17,924 bases of DNA from Christensenella sp. UBA3792. Lineage in GTDB: Bacteria > Bacillota > Clostridia > Christensenellales > CAG-138. Made by a program: the position numbers and the translations under genes. The stretch's first letter is position 1. Each line of letters begins with the position of its first letter. Of this stretch, positions 13,827 to 17,924 are shown piece after piece. The notes beneath the pieces were generated by a model. The model ran no database searches, was not told the DNA's origin, and saw only the letters and a list, made by a program, of their open reading frames with translations. The stretch covers positions 21,897 to 39,820 of the forward strand of contig DFEW01000002.1 of assembly GCA_002369195.1 (NCBI GenBank). Direction: 5' to 3'.

Positions 13827-15728
13827 ATGACAACGACAGTACCCTTGAACACAACCCATACCGAACCGAACGCTTTCGCGCAGGACTATCCGGTGCGAAG
13901 GCCTTTTTCCGTACAGCCCGAACGTACCGCGGAGAACCCCTTCGATGCGGCGAACGGCACCCTGCACTTCGCAAACGAGCGCAGGCGGACGCCCGCCGAG
14001 GATGCCGCGCCCGCCGTGCAGGCGACGCGCAGCACCGGCGCAAGGAGCGCATCGGGAACATCGAGAAGCGGAACGGGAACGAAGCGGGCGAGCGCATCCG
14101 GCGGTTCGAAGCAGCCGCCCAAAAAGCGCAAACGCAGATACAGCAAGAAAAAGAGACGGCTGATCCTGTTTGCCGGCATCTTCCTGCTGTTCGCCGTGCT
14201 CGTGCTCGTCGGTTCGATCCTGCTGTTGAATTACTTTGCCTGCGGCGGACGCGAACGCTGCCAGGGCGAGACCCCCGCCGTGACCGACGAACCCGGAAAG
14301 CCGAGCGAAACGCCGTCCGCGGCGACGCTTGACGAAACGGTCATCGTGCCGAGCGTGACGATCGACGGCACGCAGGTGCAGAACCTGACTGTTGCGCAGG
14401 CGCGCACGCGGCTCAATGAGCAAATCAAGCACACCCGGGACGCCGTGGCGATCACCGTTTCGTACGATGATCATGCACTGACCTTGCATGCGGACGATCT
14501 CGGGCTCGACTTTACGCAGGCGCTCGACGATGCGCTGCTGATTGCCGCGCAGACCGACGTGCCGCAAACCCTGCAGCTGACGCCGACGTTCAGCGCCGAT
14601 GCGCTGCGCACGGCGCTGCAGCCGCTCAACGAACAGATCCCGAGCCACGCGGTCAACGCGTCGGTCGAGATCAAGTTTAAGACGAACGAGATCGACAAGA
14701 CGCCGTACTATCAGCCGTACTGGGATTATACCGAGGGCACGAACGGCGCGCGCATCGATACGGACGCGCTCGTCGGGCAGATCACGGACGCGCTGAACGC
14801 GGGCAACTACACCGCACAGCTGGTTCCGGACGTCGTGGTCAGCGAACCGGAGGTGACCGTCGAATCGCTGCAGCAGCAGTACACCCTGCTGTCGAGCTAT
14901 CAGACGAACTACCGCTTCAAGGGTTCGTCCTCCGCCGATCCCGCCGCGACCGAGAACGCGATGAACCGCGATATCAACATCACCAAGGCGGTCGGCATGA
15001 TGCAGGTCGTGAAGCTCGATCCGGGCAGATCGTTCTACTTCAACAAGACGACCGGCGAACGCAGCGAAAAGAAGGGCTGGGCGCCCGCGAACGCGGTGTA
15101 TCAGGGCTCCGGTTACCGCAAGGAACCGGGCGGCGGCGTGTGCCAGGTCAGTACGACGATCTTCAACGCGATCCTGCGCGCCGGCATCACGAACATCAAC
15201 CGCAAGGGACACAGCATTCCGTCCGACTACGTGACGAGCCACTTTGAGGAAGGTCTCGGCTTCGACGCGACGGTCGACTACGGCAATATCGAGTTCTCGT
15301 TCAAGAACGACACGGGCAGCACGCTTTACATGTTCATCTACATCACGAAGAACAAGGAAAGCTCCCGCAGAAAGAACATCAATGTCGAGATCTACGGCAA
15401 GGCGCAGCCGGGCGTCGAATACCGCTGCCGCAACGAGATCCTGGAGCATACGCCCGCAGACGACCAGTCCAAGTACGAATACGAGGTCGACAAGTCGATG
15501 CTTTCGAGCGCGAAACCGGTACTGATCCGCAATCCGCACGACGGATACAAGGTCAAGACCTATGTCGACAAGTACGTGAACGGCTCGTTTGTCAAGACGA
15601 TCCGCACCGAGGAGACGGTCTACAAGGTCGTCTATCCGAAGTACAAGATCGGCAGCGCGGAGATCACGCCCGCGCCGGTCATTACCCCCAAGCCCACGAC
15701 GCCGCCTTCCGACGATTCGGGCGAATAA
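13827..15728 (+). CDS. Membrane-anchored VanW-domain cell-wall protein
   Basis: The protein has 633 residues. Residues 1-111 are cytoplasmic, rich in Ser/Gly/Arg and ending in a very basic run. A single membrane helix at about 112-136 is followed by an exported part. After a Pro/Thr linker, about 165-365 matches the paired peptidoglycan-binding-like domain that usually precedes VanW. The VanW domain, about 385-530, carries the hallmark GGGVCQVSTT (435-444) with Cys438. A G5-like region follows (about 553-610) with a Pro-rich tail. VanW proteins of this layout are linked to peptidoglycan; related proteins in Clostridioides difficile have been reported as L,D-transpeptidases using the conserved cysteine, so a cross-linking role is plausible. 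The name VanW does not imply vancomycin resistance here; no van operon is near. The start is fixed by the promoter. Confidence 0.92.
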   Translation: MTTTVPLNTTHTEPNAFAQDYPVRRPFSVQPERTAENPFDAANGTLHFANERRRTPAEDAAPAVQATRSTGARSASGTSRSGTGTKRASASGGSKQPPKKRKRRYSKKKRRLILFAGIFLLFAVLVLVGSILLLNYFACGGRERCQGETPAVTDEPGKPSETPSAATLDETVIVPSVTIDGTQVQNLTVAQARTRLNEQIKHTRDAVAITVSYDDHALTLHADDLGLDFTQALDDALLIAAQTDVPQTLQLTPTFSADALRTALQPLNEQIPSHAVNASVEIKFKTNEIDKTPYYQPYWDYTEGTNGARIDTDALVGQITDALNAGNYTAQLVPDVVVSEPEVTVESLQQQYTLLSSYQTNYRFKGSSSADPAATENAMNRDINITKAVGMMQVVKLDPGRSFYFNKTTGERSEKKGWAPANAVYQGSGYRKEPGGGVCQVSTTIFNAILRAGITNINRKGHSIPSDYVTSHFEEGLGFDATVDYGNIEFSFKNDTGSTLYMFIYITKNKESSRRKNINVEIYGKAQPGVEYRCRNEILEHTPADDQSKYEYEVDKSMLSSAKPVLIRNPHDGYKVKTYVDKYVNGSFVKTIRTEETVYKVVYPKYKIGSAEITPAPVITPKPTTPPSDDSGE

Positions 15729-15737
15729 GCAAAACGC

Positions 15738-15765
15738 AAAAAGGACGCATTCCGCGTCCTTTTTT
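15738..15765. terminator. Bidirectional terminator between the VanW gene and tatD
   Basis: AAAAAGGACGC (15738-15748) pairs with GCGTCCTTTTT (15754-15764) around five bases, with T-tracts on both strands. It follows the VanW stop by 9 bases and the tatD stop by 16 on the other strand, so it serves both. Confidence 0.93.
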
Positions 15766-15781
15766 GTGTCGTTTTTTGGTG

Positions 15782-16555
15782 TTACTCGTTTTTGATGCCG
15801 AACGCATCGAAGCTGTTTTGATACAGGATCGCCGCAAGCTCCTCGCGGTCCGCGCCGCGTAGTTCGCAAAGCTTGTCGAACGTGTAGGTGATGAAGCTCG
15901 GATCGTTGCGCTTGCCGCGAAACGGCACCGGCGTCATATACGGACAGTCGGTTTCGATCAGCAGCCGCTCCGCGGGGAGCTTCGATGCGATCGCCCATTG
16001 ATTGACCGCGTTTTTGAACGTCAGCGCGCCGCCGAATGCGACATACAGTCCGAGGTCGATGCACGCCTTTGCGATCTCATAGCTTGCCGAGAAGCAGTGC
16101 ATGACGCCCGAAAGCGAGCCGCGGTAATGCCGCAGCAGGTCCATGCAGTCGCCGTGCGCTTCGCGGTCATGGATGATGATCGGCGCATGCAGCTCTGCCG
16201 ACAGCGCAAGCTGCGCGTCGAAGCAGTCGCGCTGCACGTCGCGCGGAGAAAAGTCGTAGTGATAGTCGAGCCCGATCTCGCCAATCGCGACCATGCGGTC
16301 GTGCGTCAGCGCTTTGCGGATATGCGCGAGCGTTTCGGGCGTGAACTCGTCCGCCGAATGCGGATGCACGCCCGCGCTGCCGAAAAAGTACGGCGTTCGC
16401 GCAACGAGCGCAGCGACGCGGTCGATTCCCGCCTCATCGCAGCACGCTTCCATGACGTGCGCAATGCCTTTTTGCGGAAGCGAGACGAGCAGCTGCTCGC
16501 GATCCGCGTCAAACTGCTCGTCCAGTAAATGTGCGTGTGTATCGAAGATGTTCAT
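15782..16555 (-). CDS. tatD: TatD-family metal-dependent DNase
   Basis: This is a 257-residue TIM-barrel hydrolase of normal length, related to E. coli TatD and YcfH, whose members act as metal-dependent 3'-5' nucleases. All expected metal ligands are visible: His7 and His9 in DTHAHL, Glu93 in GEIGLDYH, His129 in IIHDRE, His153 in MHCFS and Asp203 in ETDCPYMTP. The start ATG overlaps the metG stop as TAATG, which implies translational coupling; a longer frame reaching 16636 lies wholly inside metG. The metG-tatD order is common in Firmicutes, where the tatD-like gene often leads on to the rRNA maturation genes. The substrate in this organism is unknown. Confidence 0.95.
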   Translation of the reverse strand: MNIFDTHAHLLDEQFDADREQLLVSLPQKGIAHVMEACCDEAGIDRVAALVARTPYFFGSAGVHPHSADEFTPETLAHIRKALTHDRMVAIGEIGLDYHYDFSPRDVQRDCFDAQLALSAELHAPIIIHDREAHGDCMDLLRHYRGSLSGVMHCFSASYEIAKACIDLGLYVAFGGALTFKNAVNQWAIASKLPAERLLIETDCPYMTPVPFRGKRNDPSFITYTFDKLCELRGADREELAAILYQNSFDAFGIKNE

Positions 16556-17924
16556 TACCGTACCACCCAGCCGGCATCCAGCGCCTTTTCGGGCGTGACG
16601 AACGCGAGCGTCTTGTCCTCCGGATCGGAGGCGCACAGGATCATGCCGTGGCTTTCGACGCCGCAGAGCGTGACCGGCTTGAGGTTCGCCACGAGCACGA
16701 CCGTCTTGCCGATCAGGTCCGCGGGCTGATACCAGTTCTTGATGCCGGAAACGACCGTGCGTTCCTCATTCCCGAGCGAAACGGTGAGCTTCAGAAGCTT
16801 CTTGGAGCGCTTGACCTCCTCGCAGGCGACGACCTTTGCGAGGCGCAGATCGAGCTTTTCGAAGTCCTCATAGGCGATCTCGTCCTTGATCGGCGCGGGC
16901 GCGGGCGCTTCGGGCGCGGCGGGCTTTGCCTGCTTTGCCATCAGCTTCTCAACCTGCTCCATAACGACCTTCGGGTCGAGACGCGCGAAGAGGATCTCCG
17001 GCTTTTCGGCGACGTGCGCGCCGTTCGGGTAGAGACCGAACGTTTCGAGCGTTTCGATCGCGCGCGGTTCGGTGTTCAGCTGCTTCAGAATGCGCTCCGC
17101 CGTTGCGGGCAGGAACGGAGAAAGCAGGTTCGCGCCGATCGAGATGCTCTCGACGAGGTTGTACAGCACTTCGCAGAGACGGTTTTTCTGCTCGGGGTCC
17201 TTTGCGAGCACCCAGGGCGCGGTTTCATCGACGTACTTGTTGCAGCGCTTGAACAGGTTCATGAGCTCGTTGAGCGCGTCGGATATGCGCAGATCGTCGA
17301 CCGCCTTGCGCACGCGGCTGAGCGTGCCGGTCACGACCGTCTTAAGGTCGGTATCGACCGGTTCTTCGACGCCGGTTCGTCCGACCTCGCCGCCGAAATA
17401 CTTGTTGCTCATCGCGACCGTGCGGTTGACGAGGTTGCCGAGCGTATTCGCAAGGTCTGCATTGAGACGCTCGATCAGCACATCCCATGTGATCGAACCG
17501 TCATTGTCAAACGGCATGTCGTGCAGCACGAAGTAGCGCACCGCGTCGACGCCGAACAGATCGCACAGATCGTCGGCATACATGACGTTGCCCTTGGACT
17601 TGGACATCTTGCCCTCGCCCTGCAGCAGCCACGGATGACCGAACACGGTCTTGGGCAGCGGAAGGTCGAGCGACATCAGGAAGATCGGCCAGTAGATCGT
17701 ATGGAAGCGGATGATATCCTTTCCGATCACGTGCAGATCGGCGGGCCAGAGCTTGTTGAACAGGTCGGACGATTCGCCGCCGCAATCGTAGCCGATGCAG
17801 GTGATGTAGTTCGCGAGCGCGTCGAGCCAGACGTAGACGACGTGCTTTGGATCGAACTCGACCGGAATGCCCCACGTAAACGACGTGCGCGAGACGCACA
17901 GATCCTGCAGACCCGGCAGCAGGA
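16555..17924 (-). CDS. metG: Methionyl-tRNA synthetase MetG, partial (5' end outside window)
   Basis: This enzyme charges tRNA-Met with methionine in the cytoplasm. About 455 C-terminal residues are present; the N-terminal part of the Rossmann fold with the HIGH motif lies beyond the right edge. The visible part begins LLPGLQDLCVSRTSF, then DPKHVVYVWLDALANYIT, the helix after VIGKDIIRFHTIYWP, and the ATP-binding GKMSKSKGN. The anticodon-binding helical domain follows. The last 110 or so residues, from IAYEDFEKLDLRLAKV to DAGWVV, form the fused EMAP/Trbp111-type tRNA-binding domain that is typical of Firmicute MetG. The frame runs open to the edge, so an internal GTG near 17730 is not the start. 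The gene overlaps tatD by one base. Confidence 0.97.
   Translation of the reverse strand, partial: LLPGLQDLCVSRTSFTWGIPVEFDPKHVVYVWLDALANYITCIGYDCGGESSDLFNKLWPADLHVIGKDIIRFHTIYWPIFLMSLDLPLPKTVFGHPWLLQGEGKMSKSKGNVMYADDLCDLFGVDAVRYFVLHDMPFDNDGSITWDVLIERLNADLANTLGNLVNRTVAMSNKYFGGEVGRTGVEEPVDTDLKTVVTGTLSRVRKAVDDLRISDALNELMNLFKRCNKYVDETAPWVLAKDPEQKNRLCEVLYNLVESISIGANLLSPFLPATAERILKQLNTEPRAIETLETFGLYPNGAHVAEKPEILFARLDPKVVMEQVEKLMAKQAKPAAPEAPAPAPIKDEIAYEDFEKLDLRLAKVVACEEVKRSKKLLKLTVSLGNEERTVVSGIKNWYQPADLIGKTVVLVANLKPVTLCGVESHGMILCASDPEDKTLAFVTPEKALDAGWVVR

Noticed and set aside
13827..15728. Vancomycin-resistance gene
   Set aside because: Only the domain name VanW suggests this. There is no vanHAX-type ligase, dehydrogenase or dipeptidase nearby, and stand-alone VanW proteins are ordinary in Clostridia.
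13812..16064. Minus-strand open frame of 750 codons antisense to the VanW gene
   Set aside because: It runs through the bidirectional terminator at 15738-15765 and from within tatD into the VanW gene; its composition is that of an antisense shadow.
16555..17730. metG starting at GTG near 17730
   Set aside because: The frame stays open to the right edge and encodes conserved MetG sequence (for example DPKHVVYVWLDALANYIT) upstream of that codon, so the gene is simply cut by the window.
1..17924. CRISPR array, mobile element, phage genes, tRNA or rRNA
   Set aside because: I looked for spaced repeats, transposase or integrase motifs, terminal inverted repeats and tRNA-like sequence and found none.

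Overview
The window looks like a chromosomal stretch from a GC-rich Gram-positive bacterium of the class Clostridia, possibly a gut Christensenellales-type lineage. The support is a VanW cell-wall protein, a lipoprotein-type peptide-binding protein, consensus sigma-A promoters (TTGxxx-N17-TATAAT), strong AAGGAGG ribosome binding sites, and a four-cysteine L28. The taxonomy is inference. I see no insertion sequence, phage gene, CRISPR array, rRNA or tRNA.

Region 1 (1-7695, all minus strand) is an oligopeptide ABC transporter locus, transcribed oppA, then oppB-oppC-oppD-oppF. oppA has a perfect consensus promoter and is followed by a strong terminator, so the binding lipoprotein should be made in excess of the membrane complex. 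The other four genes are tightly packed or overlapping, and oppF runs off the left edge. Three of the five proteins have unusual architecture. OppC carries an RCC1-like, probably seven-bladed beta-propeller of about 315 residues in its first extracytoplasmic loop. OppA appears circularly permuted: the segment normally at the C-terminus of such proteins lies between the lipoprotein linker and the usual N-terminal strand. OppF has a roughly 185-residue, partly coiled-coil insertion between Walker A and the Q-loop. Together these look like an elaborated, possibly undescribed variant of the Opp/Dpp family, and they are the main result of this reading.

Region 2 (7858-9960) holds a small four-helix membrane protein of unknown function and a divergent MFS transporter. 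The MFS promoter is placed so that the transcript should begin at the start codon itself (leaderless). A bidirectional terminator separates the MFS gene from the next, convergent group.

Region 3 (10002-13712, minus strand) contains trmL, rpmB (L28) with its own promoter and terminator, and then a coupled trio: a SpoU-type RNA methyltransferase, a P-loop NTPase fused to a CYTH-like domain (TTD14-like), and a CPBP intramembrane protease.

Region 4 (13790-15765, plus strand) is a single VanW-domain membrane-anchored cell-wall protein, again with a promoter that predicts a leaderless or almost leaderless mRNA. A shared terminator separates it from Region 5 (15782-17924, minus strand), where metG (5' end missing) and tatD overlap at TAATG. 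No gap over 300 bases lacks a gene.
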